This document shows positions 22,397 through 34,245 of a DNA stretch of 64,000 nt, in pieces. Below the pieces are notes generated by a model. That model had not been told where the DNA came from. It saw only the letters and a list, made by a program, of their open reading frames with translations, and searched no databases. The stretch's first letter is position 1. Each line of letters opens with the position of its first letter. Position numbers and translations under genes: made by a program. The stretch is from Clarkia xantiana subsp. parviflora (Eukaryota; Streptophyta; Magnoliopsida; Myrtales; Onagraceae). The stretch covers positions 5,634,081 through 5,698,080 of the forward strand of contig JAPTYO010000020.1 of NCBI GenBank assembly GCA_036873135.1, read 5' to 3'.

Positions 22397-24170
22397 GGGA
22401 TTTAAATCAAATTGGTACATGAGTTAGCAGCCCAAAACGGGTTGGTACCTCCACTAAATTTTGTTGCTTTTTGGCACCTGAATTATCCTGGGTGTTGCAC
22501 CGTTAGAATTTCTGGTTAAAACTAACAGAATCCCATTTTTTACGCATGAAAAGACCAAAATACCATTTCTCCATAATAGCAACTCAAAACTTTGGAACCC
22601 AATATCTCACTCATTTCTTCATTTTTTGGACGAATTTTTTTTGAAACCACATAACTTTTCGAGATCTATGCAACCCAAATAGCCGTAAAGTGATTTGCCC
22701 AGTTTTTTTTTCTTCCAATAAATATCGTTTTCCATGTTAATTCATTCTTTTTTGTATCAAACTTCACCGCATTCTAACACTTATCACCCTTGATCACCCA
22801 CTTTTTTTTACTAATTGAATCCAATATTATAATCAATCTATTGCTCTTGGATTCCAACACTTCTTTTTAAGAACCAAATTGATGTTATACCTTTCATCCA
22901 AAAGAAAACCAAAAATGAAAAGTCTGTCAAATTAATTGTTATGCAATCTATAACTTACTGGAATTTTTCTTGATGTCTCCAATAAACTATACGGTGTGTC
23001 CCTAAATCAATAAACGTCACTGCAAGAGAACATATGGATCTTAGATAGATAAAGATGTTTCATACTTGAAGTAGAACAATACGAAAAGTACTGTTAAGGG
23101 TATTGGAAGAACTTTTAGAATGGACACCAAGAAGAAATAGTTTATTTTCCCATTTAATCTACATGTGAAAATTGATACTCTCAGTATCATGAGGGATGAC
23201 CATAATGTGAGAAAATGAGATGATCTGACATTAACAGAACCACACAAAGAATTTTTACCATTATGTGGCTAGAGACAACCAGTAAATTTTCTTTCGAGTT
23301 ATTGCCATAAACTGCTTCCATTTGCAATTTTATGCTGGACCATGTCAAGCTTTTAAAATCGAAGACCTGCAGAACTGGTCAATTTTTCAGCATGTCCACA
23401 AAATATATAAACAAAAAATTGGTTTATCATGCTAAAATCCATATGTTCTCTTGCAGTGACGTTTGTTGATTTAGAGACACACCGGTATAGTTTATTGGAG
23501 ACATCAAGAAAAATTCCAGTAAGTTATATATTGCATAATAATTCATTCGACAGACTTTCGTTTTTTGTTTTCTATTGGATGAAATGTATAATATCAATTT
23601 GGTTCTTAAACAGAAGTATTGGAATCCAAGAGCAACGGTTTGATTATAGTATTAGAATCCAATTAGTAAAAAAAGTGGGTGATCAATGGTGATAAGTGTT
23701 AGAATGCGGTGATGTTTGATACAAAAAAGAATGAATTAACATGGAAAACGACGTTTATTGGAAAAAAAAATTGGGCAAATCACTTTACGTCTATTTGAAT
23801 TACATAGATCTCGAAAAGTTGGACTTTTCTAGCATTCTCCAGAAGTATGCTGCTTCTGGTGCTATTTAGGGATAATTGACTATATTAAAAAGTAAGGGGT
23901 TAATTGTGAAACTGGTCCGGTGTACAATTAAATCGGTTCGGTTAGTTATTGCTGGTAATGGTTAGGCCTGGATTTAGGGATTTTTTTACTGTCACCGTGA
24001 ATAAGAAGGACGGTAACTAGTTGCAGACATTCAATTCCCGCTGTATAAATCCCATCTCTTTCATCTTTCTTATTCTTCTTCTCTGATCTTTTCATTAGCC
24101 AATGAGTTTCCCAAACTGCCCGAACGAGGAGCTTCCCATGGTGAAGACACGGCCCGAGGTTGTCAGAGCG
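22397..24170. repeat. Left terminal inverted repeat arm of the Mutator-like element
   Basis: Segments 22397-22655 and 23816-24170 are collinear with the reverse complement of the right arm (35434 back to 34161). They are separated by a foldback insertion (22655-23815) absent from the right arm. The block around CCAGAAGTATGCTGCTTCTG (23839) matches the complement of 35137-35160. Confidence 0.75.
22655..23815. mobile_element. Foldback insertion inside the left arm
   Basis: The halves 22655-23040 and 23430-23815 are inverted copies. One example is TCTTGCAGTGACGTTTGTTG at 23451 against its complement near 23010. The right arm lacks this stretch, so it is a later insertion. The exact ends and target duplication could not be fixed. 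No transposase. Confidence 0.65.
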
Positions 24171-24171
24171 A
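24100..24171 (-). pseudogene. RCC1-repeat gene fragment in the left arm
   Basis: On the minus strand one frame reads [19 protein letters not shown], the conserved end of an RCC1 propeller blade of the type found in plant PRAF (PH-RCC1-FYVE) proteins. It is too short to act and ends inside the transposon arm. The counterpart in the right arm is longer. Confidence 0.65.
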
Positions 24172-24429
24172 ATGGCTTGATATATTGAGCCTTATTTGTT
24201 GATTCCATATTGTCCCTGCTCATGAATGATTTCTCTAATTTTTGTTCATTTATGTGTGGCTCGAAAAAGATTTTGTCTTTTGCGGAAAATTTACTCCACT
24301 GTCAATTCAAATTTTATGATCGTTGTTTGGAACTCTGGAGTGACACTTGCTGCAGCAGATTCTCTAGTTTGACCTATAATTCAAGGTTACCTTGAACTGG
24401 AATCATGATGAAATTAAAATAATGTTGTT

Positions 24430-24790
24430 GTGGCCTTTGCGGGAGGAAATCCCAGTGTAGTAGAAGGTGTTTGTGTTGGATTTGGGCTTCTGGTTGTTTT
24501 GCTGATGTTTTGTGTTTAGCAAGCTGGGCCTTGTTTCATTTGGGCCTTTGTTGTGATTGTGTTAATATTGTTTGTCCGTTTAGGACTTATTTGTAACATT
24601 TTATTTGTTTGTGGGACTGATTCCTTCGTTGTACAAACTTTGGGGTTAAACCTAGGACTCAGGTCTAGGGTTTCCCTATATAAGTGTTTTAAAGGTGAAA
24701 GGGTACCACTTGAAGGAATTACCCTTAGTGATCCGTAATTGCTCTGTTCTCTTTTTCTCTTCCTGCTAATTCCGATTCTAGGGTTAGGGT
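24430..24790 (+). repeat. Possible solo LTR of a copia-1-like element
   Basis: The end (TAATTGCTCTGTTCTCTTTT, CTTCCTGCTAATTCCGATTC) resembles the 3' end of the copia-1 LTR in layout and partly in sequence. A CTATATAAG TATA-like motif lies about 110 bases upstream of it, and GGGCTT/GGGCC-rich sequence precedes that. No second LTR or clear target duplication was found, so the boundaries are approximate. Confidence 0.4.
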
Positions 24791-26124
24791 TTCAAGTTTA
24801 ATAGTTTGCACACTGGGTTGTATTTTAATTCATTTGATTATAAAGTTACTGAATCGTGGTCGTGGACATCTATTAATCTCTATCTAGTAATTGTTTTTGA
24901 TTTTCTACTAAATTGAGCTTATTGGCCTGCCTTATAAATTTTGTTTGACCTGCCTTATGTTCGGCTAGGATCGCATTGGTTGTATAAATTGTTCAGTTTT
25001 GTTCCTTATGATTATTGAGGGATTCTTGTTTGGTCGTACTTGTGAAATTAAATTCCGTCTGAAATCTTGGTTTAACTAGAGCATTAGTACTTTGAATTGA
25101 AGCTTTCACTTGTATTCAATAACTTAATTTGTTGATACCAAACGTTTAGTATACAAAGAGATCATCTTTTGAACAAAAGGCTTGAGAAACAATCTGCCTG
25201 CAAACTGATGGGTTTCGATATAGCCGTTAGACCCATTAACGGCGACTAAACGGCGTAGCAGGCCCATTGGGTCCCGAAAGAGGCTTAGAAGACCAATACG
25301 AGGGGACCCGACAAGGCTGGTCCCGACATACGAGCTGAACGCTCCCGATCATATGCCTTTAAGACAATCAGAGAATGGCTGAGGCCGCCAGAGGTCTGAG
25401 AGCAAGGCCTCGTTCTCAAACTGACTGCTGAATAAAGATTCAGTACTACAGATTTTTAACACAAATGCAACCATTCAAAGTTTCTTTTGTTGTATGTGAA
25501 TGACATATTTGGAGCTAGAACCACTCTTGTTGTGGTCATCGACCATGGTGAAGGCAAACATTATTTTTTTGCAACCACCATAAAGAAGGTGAAATCAAAA
25601 TGTGGTTCCATTTGACCGTTTTGGTTCATCGTCATTTTAAAGCTGATTATATTTGGTGGATTTCAAATTGCCGTTAGAAATAATATTGGTCATTGTCATA
25701 AGCTTTAGCTTGTATGATGGATGGATTTACCAACTTATTTCAAGTTGATTTTCCTAAGTTGTTATTATTGCTTATAAATTCTGTGAGAATTTATGAATAG
25801 TTAAGTCATTAACTGCAGTTCTGTAAATGTTTCATCTGCAGTAAGTATTTGTTGATTCTGTAGATTTTGTACAATAATGTACACCAGTTGAACAACGAGA
25901 TGATAAAATGACTGAAATAATCAAATGAATGAAGCACTAGGGATTTAACAAAGTTCTATATATTATTATACTATTAAAAATTAAAAGAGTAATATTTGAT
26001 AGTAACAAATATCACAACCTCATCTAAACTCTAACGAACCTAACATTCATTTAGTAAAATATGAAATCTAGAATAGTGCCTCGGCCATTCACTCTGCAGG
26101 TGTGGTAGTCAAATTGTCTTCTTG
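24791..26124. other. Interior of the Mutator-like element, no gene recognised
   Basis: Mostly AT-rich without a convincing reading frame. A GC-rich island at about 25200-25440 (with CCCATTGGGTCCCGAAAG and GGCTGAGGCCGCCAGAGG) stands out from its surroundings and may be a fragment of captured or repeat DNA. I could not identify it. Confidence 0.35.
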
Positions 26125-26129
26125 ATATT

Positions 26130-26325
26130 TATAGAAGTATGAGTATTGACTTATTACATTTAAATAATTAAGGACTTAGTTATCACTTTGGAAAACTTGT
26201 TAGTTATACTATATATAGCTATCTTTATGTACTCTTTTCAATTGAATGAAGTTCACGCAGATTGGAGAGATCCTCCGCTCTCCTTCTGTACATTTTGATC
26301 TATTCTATATCTATGAAATTCTATA
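26130..26325 (+). repeat. Left LTR of copia-2
   Basis: 196 bp, TATAGAAGTATGAG to GAAATTCTATA. Its last nine bases (AATTCTATA) are the target site duplicated by the MITE inserted immediately after it. Confidence 0.93.
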
Positions 26326-27102
26326 GGGTTAAAGGTACTTTTCATACCACATGTTTGGCCGAATGCGGCTTTTAGTACCAGATGTTTGGTTTTGTATATT
26401 TTTGGTACCAAATGTTTGAAAAATGTGGTTTTTGGTGTATCCGTTAGTTGACCGTTAGTTTTTTCCGTTAAATGTCATGTGCAAGTCACGTGACCGACCC
26501 TAAACTTTCGATTTTATTCAATTTAGTCCCCCAAACATATTCCTAACTTTTAATTTGTTTAATTTAATCCCAAAACTTCAAAATCGATTCCAATTTAACC
26601 ATTGAACCCAATTGACCTAGTCGGACCTAGCCCTAGGCTAGGTCCGGCTAGGTCAATTGGGACCTAGCCCAATTTGGGTCGAATTTGGGCTAGGTCCCAA
26701 TTGACCTAGCCGGACCTAGCCTAGGGCTAGGTCCGACCCTAGGTCAGGGTCGGGTGGGTCCGGCGGCCCCTACCCAGGTTCGGATCTAGCCCTAGGCTAG
26801 GTCCGGCTAGGTCAATTGGGTTCGATGATTCAATTGGAATTGATTTTGAAGTCTTGGGACTAAAATAAACAAATTAAAAGTTATGAATATATTTGAGGGA
26901 CTAAATTGAACAAAATCAAAAGTTTAGGGTCGGTCACGTGACTTGCACATGTCACTTAACGGAAAACACTAATGGCCAACTAACGGATGTACCAAAAGCC
27001 ACATTTTTTCAAACGTTTGGTACCAAAAGTATACAAAACCAAACATCCGGTACTAAAAGCCACATTCGGCCAAACATGTGGTATGAAAAGTACATTTAAC
27101 CC
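26326..27102. mobile_element. Mutator-type MITE between LTR and primer-binding site of copia-2
   Basis: The ends are GGGTTAAAGGTACTTTTCAT and its near-perfect inverse ending TTTAACCC, with foldback halves over 777 bp. The perfect 9-bp duplication AATTCTATA occurs at 26317-26325 and 27103-27111. The centre is a G/C-rich palindrome built from repeats of GGACCTAGCC and its complement. No coding sequence. Inserted after copia-2 itself. Confidence 0.93.
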
Positions 27103-27111
27103 AATTCTATA

Positions 27112-27123
27112 TGGTATCAGAGC
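27112..27123 (+). promoter_or_regulatory. Primer-binding site of copia-2
   Basis: TGGTATCAGAGC, complementary to initiator tRNA-Met. It is separated from the LTR proper by the MITE and only adjoins the MITE's target-site copy of the LTR end. Confidence 0.9.
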
Positions 27124-27219
27124 TTATGATGTATTTTGATCAGATCTGCATCAGCAGGATTTGATTCCAGTTCTATCTGAGCTTCTGTTCTTCCCTTGAT
27201 TTCTTTGCCTGATTCAACA

Positions 27220-30200
27220 ATGGAGAATACATTTCCACCTTCAGCTTGGCCACGCCTTGGAGCTACTTTGGCACCTGCACCAGCTGATCCTTTAGATGAT
27301 CGGTTTTATTTGCATCCAGCTGATACAACTGGTAACTCTTTGATTCTTGGTGATGAGAAACTTACTGGATCTGGATATTATCACAACTGGCTTCAAGCAA
27401 TCACATAAGCTTTGTTGGTGAAAAACAAATTATGTTTTGTGGACGGAAGCTGTTCGAGAGATTCTGTCAGTGAGGAAATGCAATCCAGGTGGGATCGTTG
27501 TAACGCTATCGTCAAGGCATGGATTATCAATTCTGTGTCTAGAGATCTCACTCAAGGGCTTCGTTATGTACCTACTGCTCGCCTAATATGGGAAGAACTC
27601 AAGGAGCGTTTTAGCAAGAATGATGGCACGCGTGAGTATCATCTAATCAGAGATATTTACTCGATTCGTCAAGGTACTAGCTCTGTTGCGAAATACTTTC
27701 AGAAATTAAAGATGTTATGGGATGAACTGGCTGTTATAGACGATGATTGGATGTGTAGTACTTGTTCTACATCCTCGAAAGCAATTGCTAGGAAAGATAA
27801 GCAGAGATTGATTCAGTTTTTAATTGGGCTCAATGAAACTTTTGCTGGTGTTAGATCTAATTTGTTGATGATGACTCCATTGCCAACTTTAAATTATGCT
27901 TACTCTATTCTTATGCAAGAAGAGAATCAGAGATTTGTTTCAGCTGAGAATTTGAGTTCTAATTTGGGTGATTCAATTTCCTTATATTCTTCTGCTGGAC
28001 ATAATGCTGTTGGTGATCAATCAAATGGATCTGGTACTGGGCATGTTGGATCTGTGAATGCTGTATTTAATCAGTCAGCTGGTGGTAGACATGGTTCTTA
28101 TAATAGTCAAGCCAACAAAGTGAATAGAAAAGATTTGATCTGCAATTTTTGCGGAAAGAAAGGCCATAAAGCTGACAGATGTTGGTCTAAACATGGTATA
28201 CCTGAGGAAGTTCGCAAAAGGTGGAAGGCGAATGCAGTGGCTTCAGGTTTTTTAAGTCCTGATGGTGTTGAGATTCATGGGACTCATCATGATCAAAGTT
28301 CCCCACAGTACTATGCCTCTCCAATGCCTCCAATGCCTGGTCCTCCTAATGCACGTTCGTTGCACCAGCAACCTTTTGTCTCACATATGTCTGGCACCAC
28401 TAATGCACGCCCCATGCACATGCCTGGCACTACTGGTACCAAACATTATGGAGTTACTACTGATGACACACCTTTCTCTTCAGTTAGTGTGAATCATGCA
28501 ATGGCAGGTACATCATTTGCTGCTCTTAGTTGTACCTCTTATTCCTCTGGTTTTTGGATTATAGATAGTGGGGCAACCAATCACATGTGTTGTCATCTTG
28601 ATTGGCTTCTCAATGTCAAGCCTAATCTATCTCTTACAAGATCTATCAGTTTGCCAAATGGGAATTCTGCATCTGTAACGCACATAGGAGATTGCCAAGT
28701 TGCTGGTTTATTTCTCAGAGATGTGCTATTCATTCCTGATTTTCAGTTTAACCTAATTTCAGTCTCTAAGCTTTGCCAAGATAGTAATTCTGCTATCACA
28801 TTTACCTCTGATTGCATCTACTTGCAGGACCACTCCAATGGGGAGAATGTGGTCTTTGGTAAGGAGTTTGGGGGCCTTTATTTGCATCAAGAGGAGATCA
28901 AGGGGAAAGCTCTTGCTGTGAAGTATTCAGCTGAGGAGATTATGTTATGGCATAGACGATTAGGACATTTACGATTTACCTATACCTCAATTACAGAAGT
29001 TATTTCCTTTTGAGAATTCACAGTTTTCTACTATCAAGGATTGTAACATTTGCCCTTTGGCAAGACAAACAAGATTGCAATTTCCCATAAGCTATAGTAA
29101 ATCAAAGGAGTTTTTTGATCTGATTCATATGGATTTGTGGGGTCCTTACAGAGTGCCAACAGTGGATGGATATCGTTACTTTCTTACTATAGTAGATGAT
29201 TCCACTAGATCTACATGGGTTTATTTGATGAGATCCAAGGTTGAAACCATTCTCCATATTAGACATTTTCTTAACATGGTGCATAATCAATTTGGTACCA
29301 TGGTTAAGATCTGTAGGAGTGATAATGGTTCAGAATTTATAAACTCTTCCACAAAAGAGTTGTTTTCTGAATTAGGCGTTTTGTAGCAGACAAGTTGTGT
29401 TGGGACTCCACAGCAAAATGGGATTGCAGAACGAAAACATCGTCATCTTCTGGAGGTGGGTTGTGCTTTGAAGTTTCAAGCTGGATTACCTGACAGATAC
29501 TGGGGATTTTGTGTTCTTACAGCTTGTTTCCTAATCAATGTCATGCCTTCTAGAGTTCTTAATGGGGGGATTCCATATGAGCTTTTGCACAAAAAGAAGT
29601 TTGACTTACTTCTTCTTCGAACATTTGGGTGTCTGTGTTATGCATCCAACTTTCAGTCTACTGATAAGTTTGGTCATTGTTCGATTCCAGCTGTTTTTAT
29701 AGGATATTCCCCTACTCATAAGGGTTATATGCTTCTGAATTTACACACTAAAGGTGTGTTTGTCAGCAGGGATGTCTTATTTAAGGAACATATCTTTCCT
29801 TTTTAAGCATTCCCAGACTGATTATTCTTCTCCCAGCTCTTCTCCCAGCTCAAACATTCCTTCTTGGTGTTTGTCTAAAGACTTTATGATTACTGAGTCT
29901 CCTCCAAATGCTGCCCCTGCAAATTCTTCCCCACATGCTGATACTTTAGATGTTGGTGCAAATTCTGGTTCCTCTCAATCAGAAGATCATTCTCCACCAA
30001 TTATTGAGGCTACACCAAATTTGGAGGTTGCTATATCCACTGAAGCACCCCAAAGACGATCCACCAGACAACACCATCCCCCAAAATGGTCAGAGGATTA
30101 TGTTTTCACTAGTGCAGCATTGAACTACAGGAATTTTGATAATTCTTATTTATGTTTTCTAAGTTCAATTACTAAAGTCCATGAGCCCTTGACTTATGCT

Positions 30201-31795
30201 GATGCTATCACTAATAAGAAGTGGATATTGGCTATGAAAGAGGAGATTTCTGCCTTACAAGCCAACAAGACTTGGGAGTTAGTTGATCTTCCCAAGGATA
30301 AAAGAGTCATTGGGTGCAAATGGGTCTATAAGATCAAATATAATCCAGATGGCTCAGTTGAGAGATACAAGGCTCGTTTGGTGGCAAAGGGGTATACTCA
30401 GATAGAAGGCAAAGACTTTAAGGAGACTTTTTCCCCTGTGGTGAAGATGGTTACTGTTAGGATATTCTTGAGTATAACAGCTGCAAAATCTTGGCCTCTT
30501 TATCAGTTTGATATAAGCAATGCTTTTCTGCAAGGAGATTTACAAGAGGAAGTATATATGCATGTTCCTCAAGGTTTTGAAGTTGCCAAGGATGAAAAGA
30601 AGGTGTGCAGATTGTTGAAGTCTTTGTATGGACTCAAACAAGCTTCACGACATTGGAACATCAAGCTAACTCAATCTCTTGTGGAGAATGGATATGAACA
30701 AAGTAAATATGATTACTCTTTGTTTAGTAAGTCCAATGGCTCTAGACAGGTGCATCTCTTGGTCTACGTGGATGATTTGATCATCACTGGATCAGATTCT
30801 CATATGATTAGTGATTTGAAGGAGGTTCTGACTGCTCACTCAAGTTAAAAGACTTGGGAATCCTCAAATACTTCCTTGGTCTCGAAGTTGCACGTTCTAG
30901 AGATGGAATTGTAGTCAACCAGCGAAAATATGCCCTTGAACTTACTGAAGAAGCAGGAATGGCTGCAGCTAAACCAGCTATGACACCTCTGGAACAAAAA
31001 CTCAAGATGACTACACTTGAGTATGATCAGTTATTCAAGCTCAACAAGGATGACAGACCAGTGAAGGACATTGAATTTTACAGGAGGATTGTGGGTAGGT
31101 TGTTGTACTTAACTATGACACGCCCAGATATCTCATATGCTGTACAAGCCCTCAGCCAATTTGTTCATTCTCCTAAAAGATCACACCTAGAAGCTGCTAA
31201 ACGAGTTGTGAGATACATAAAGCTCAAACCAGGACAAGGTATTATGTTTTCAGCTCAGAATTCCATTGATACTCTCACTGGATATTGTGATAGTGATTGG
31301 GGAAGTTGTAAGATTTCAAGAAGATCTGTAACTGGGTATGTGATAAAGCTGGGGGACAGTATTATTTCCTGGAAGGCGAAGAAGCAGAACATTGTTTCAC
31401 GTTCTAGTGCAGAGGCAGAATATCGTTCTATGGGGGCTGCAGTTTCAGAAATTGTGTGGGTGAAAGGGATACTTGATGAATTGAAACTCAGAGTTCGTTT
31501 TCCTGCAACTCTATACTGCGACAACAAGGCTGCCATCCAGATTGCAGGTAATCCAATGTATCATGAGAGGACGAAACATATCGAAATCGACTGCCATTTT
31601 ATTCGATCGCAGATGCAGAATGGTGTTGTTTTACCAACTCATGTGAGTTCAGAAGAGCAACTAGCTGACATTCTTACAAAGGCTCTCTCCAAAGATTTAC
31701 ATCACAGACTTCTTGGTGGTTTAAAGATTGCTGATCTTTTTGATGATGGGAAAAACATCTGTGATGGAGTTGAAAAGGAAGAAGAAGAAGCTTAA
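27220..31795 (+). pseudogene. copia-2 gag-pol, disrupted
   Basis: It starts at ATG 27220 (MENTFPPSAW). Gag has a zinc knuckle CNFCGKKGHKADRCW (~28141). Protease has WIIDSGATNHM. Pre-integrase has MLWHRRLGHL and integrase has HMDLWGPYR and CRSDNGSEF. Reverse transcriptase has FDISNAFLQGDLQEEVYM and LLVYVDDLIITG. RNase H has [19 protein letters not shown] and [12 protein letters not shown]. Breaks: TAA at 27406 in Gag, a frameshift near 28975, TAG at 29384 in integrase, a frameshift in a T-rich run near 29800, and a one-base loss near 30840 before LKDLG. The last segment (30854-31795) ends at TAA. The element cannot make a full polyprotein. Confidence 0.92.
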
Positions 31796-31809
31796 TGGAA
31801 GAGGGGGAA

Positions 31810-32005
31810 TATAGAAGTATGAGTATTGACTTATTACATTTAAATAGTTAAGGACTTAGTTATCACTTTGGAAAATTTGTTAGTTATACTATATATAGCT
31901 ATCTTTATGTACTCTTTTCAATTGAATGAAGTTCACGCAGATTGGAGAGATCCTCCGCTCTCCTTCTGTACATTTTGATCTATTCTATATCTATGAAATT
32001 CTATA
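31810..32005 (+). repeat. Right LTR of copia-2
   Basis: 196 bp, preceded by a polypurine tract and followed by ATATT. Two substitutions relative to the left LTR. Confidence 0.94.
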
Positions 32006-32010
32006 ATATT

Positions 32011-33971
32011 CTAATTACCACTATGACTCCTTCTTCTTCTATGAGATTATATCTACAACTTGCAAGATTTTGCAAATATGGGTTTGTTTAATATAGTGCA
32101 GGAGAAGTTGAATCACTGAAAATTGCATGATGGAATGTTGGGAATTCGTGGAGAGCTATCTAATATTACATGTGGGCCAACAACTAATTGAGTTGAGATG
32201 TGATATGAGTATATGCTTATCAATGTTTGAAAAAAAAAAAGCCACATTGTCAGGTTGTTTTACTCGTGTAGTTAAAATGTATATCTTTCTTGAACCAACT
32301 AATAAGAACTAGGATGTTACTTAATATTTTGGGTACCGTATATTTTTTACTTAATTGTATATTCACTATGTTTGTGTACCATTTCGTTGCAACAAACATG
32401 AAGAGAAGTATAAAAAAAATTGATTCCACTAAGAACCTTAGCAATATACACCATCGTTTGTTTTCAAGTAGGCGAAATAATTGATATTGACATTGAAGCT
32501 ATTAAGTAAGCAATCAAGGACTCTATAATGGCCAGACACTTTAGGTATTGCAGCTTAATGGTCCACAATCCTTGTGGTGTCAAGCTATGGAGAAAAACCG
32601 ACGATATTGACATCAATCGCCGCTTCATTGTAATAGACAACCCTGTCTGGAGAAGATGATGAAGCAACATTGAATGAATATATACTTGGTTGTTCTCTCA
32701 TCGTCGTCGTCGATGCTCGGCAAGGGCAAAACTCTTATAGGAAAGTTGTGTACATTAAAGTTGGATACATGCAACGCCTGAAACACAATAGAAGCCTTAT
32801 ATTAGAAATGTCCCTCTAATTTCCTTTCAAGATGTTGCTTTTATTTTCCTATGAGTTCACAATTGAAGCACCGTATGAAACAGAATAGAAAATCAGGAAA
32901 ACAAAATCTACATAAACTAATCAGCTGAAAAATAGAAAATAGTCTACTGATGCAAATTTGGCACATAAATAAGTAACGCCGTAAAGTAATCATCAATAAG
33001 AAGCCTCGTGAGCAGACATTCTCAAAATACAACCCTTTAAACATACTGACATTCTATTTATCGTCGATGGATTCCACTCTAGATGCAGAAAGTGATGGAG
33101 TAGATCGATCAGACCGGCGCAACTAATCTCGTTTGAAAACAGTAATAAGTGTATATATTAAGAAAATGTTTGAGTTTCCATGGATCCCCAGGATTATATA
33201 AATTATAAGAAAATTTACGAACTTATTAACATTACACAATTACTAGTTGAGTTAATTTTTTAGTATTAAAAGAGAGAATGATCAATCATATAATAGAGTA
33301 AAAAACACTTGTCATTACTAAATAGAGATCATGCAATGTCATGGGTTAGATCCATGAGAATATAATTCAAATGATGTATGTTATTACTTATTACTACCTG
33401 GTGGTTTGTGACATAGCTTGATACCCCATAAACTGCAGTGTCTAAATGTCCTAAAACATAGAAAGGGCTTTTCCAATTTATAATTTTCATTCAGCTTTAC
33501 TGCATTTGGTAGCATAGAAGCAAACAAAGCTACATGTACATACTGCTAAGTGGAATAACCCAGAAACTGAAGACAAAAAGATCATCGATATTTACTGTTT
33601 GGCAAAGCCAATAGAGACATACATGAAATAAACTGCTTCAAAGAAAGCTTCACGGTATTCTAAAAAACTACTAATACAGGTAAGTTTGTGTTTATACATA
33701 CATATGATATGCAACCAACTGTGAGTATTAGAGAAATCTAAGCTGCCAGTACTTACCAAAAAAATTCACGTCAATTAGCTATCCGAGTTCCAAGACCCCT
33801 AATTTCTGCCTCTTCTCTTGCTATAGAAGTTTTGAATCGCTGAATGGATATTAAGAGAGTAAAAAATTAAAAAGAGAATAGATCTACACATCGTCGATTT
33901 GAATGAAAACTCTGATTTGAATAAAGTCACCAATTTGAAGATAACTTACCGGTCCTGTATAGATTTGTTAC
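32011..33971. other. Interior of the Mutator-like element, no gene recognised
   Basis: AT-rich. A slightly more coding-like stretch at 32490-32760 reads MARHFRYCSLMVHNPCGVKL on the plus strand before stops. I do not recognise it, and it could be a decayed captured exon. There is a (CGT)n-like tract near 32700. No transposase motifs seen. Confidence 0.35.
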
Positions 33972-34245
33972 ATGGCGGCCATTGTTGAGGTTATAAATCA
34001 GTCTGGAGGAAGCACGTCGTCTCAGAAATTATTCACTTGGGGAGATGAAGATTGTTCTAGACTAGGGCACGGAAGCAGAAAAACTTATGTATTGCCTAAT
34101 TGTGTCTTCTCGAATTGCCTACAATTTCCACCAACTAGCTTGTGGAAACACCTTATTTGTCGCTCTGACAACCTCGGGCCATGTATTCACCATGGGAAGC
34201 TCCTCGTTCAAGCTGTTTGGGAAACTCGTTGGCGGAAAGACAGAA
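33972..34245 (+). pseudogene. RCC1-repeat gene fragment in the right arm
   Basis: The frame from ATG 33972 reads MAAIVEVINQSGGSTSSQKL then [20 protein letters not shown], an RCC1 blade. Near 34110 the homology shifts by one base into a frame reading [20 protein letters not shown] and [16 protein letters not shown], the next blade. Such blades occur in plant PRAF-type chromosome-condensation-repeat proteins. Only about 1.5 blades are present and the frameshift breaks them, so this is a captured, non-functional piece. Bases 34161 onward are shared with the left arm; 33972-34160 occur only here. Confidence 0.75.

Larger units (their letters stand above)
26130..32005 (+). mobile_element. Ty1/copia LTR retrotransposon, copia-2
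   Basis: 196-bp LTRs at 26130-26325 and 31810-32005 differ at only two positions by eye (~99% identity). A perfect 5-bp duplication ATATT flanks the element (26125-26129, 32006-32010). The LTR termini are TATAGAA and TTCTATA, not TG and CA. The primer-binding site is at 27112, displaced from the left LTR by a 777-bp MITE. The polypurine tract is GAGGGGGAA (31801-31809). The gag-pol has at least five breaks despite the near-identical LTRs. The element lies inside the Mutator-like element and is younger than it. Confidence 0.95.

Noticed and set aside
22655..23815. An exact target-site duplication for the foldback in the left Mutator arm
   Set aside because: Comparing with the uninterrupted right arm did not give a consistent direct repeat, because the TTTTC/GAAAA bases at the junction are inverted rather than direct. 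Ends were left approximate.
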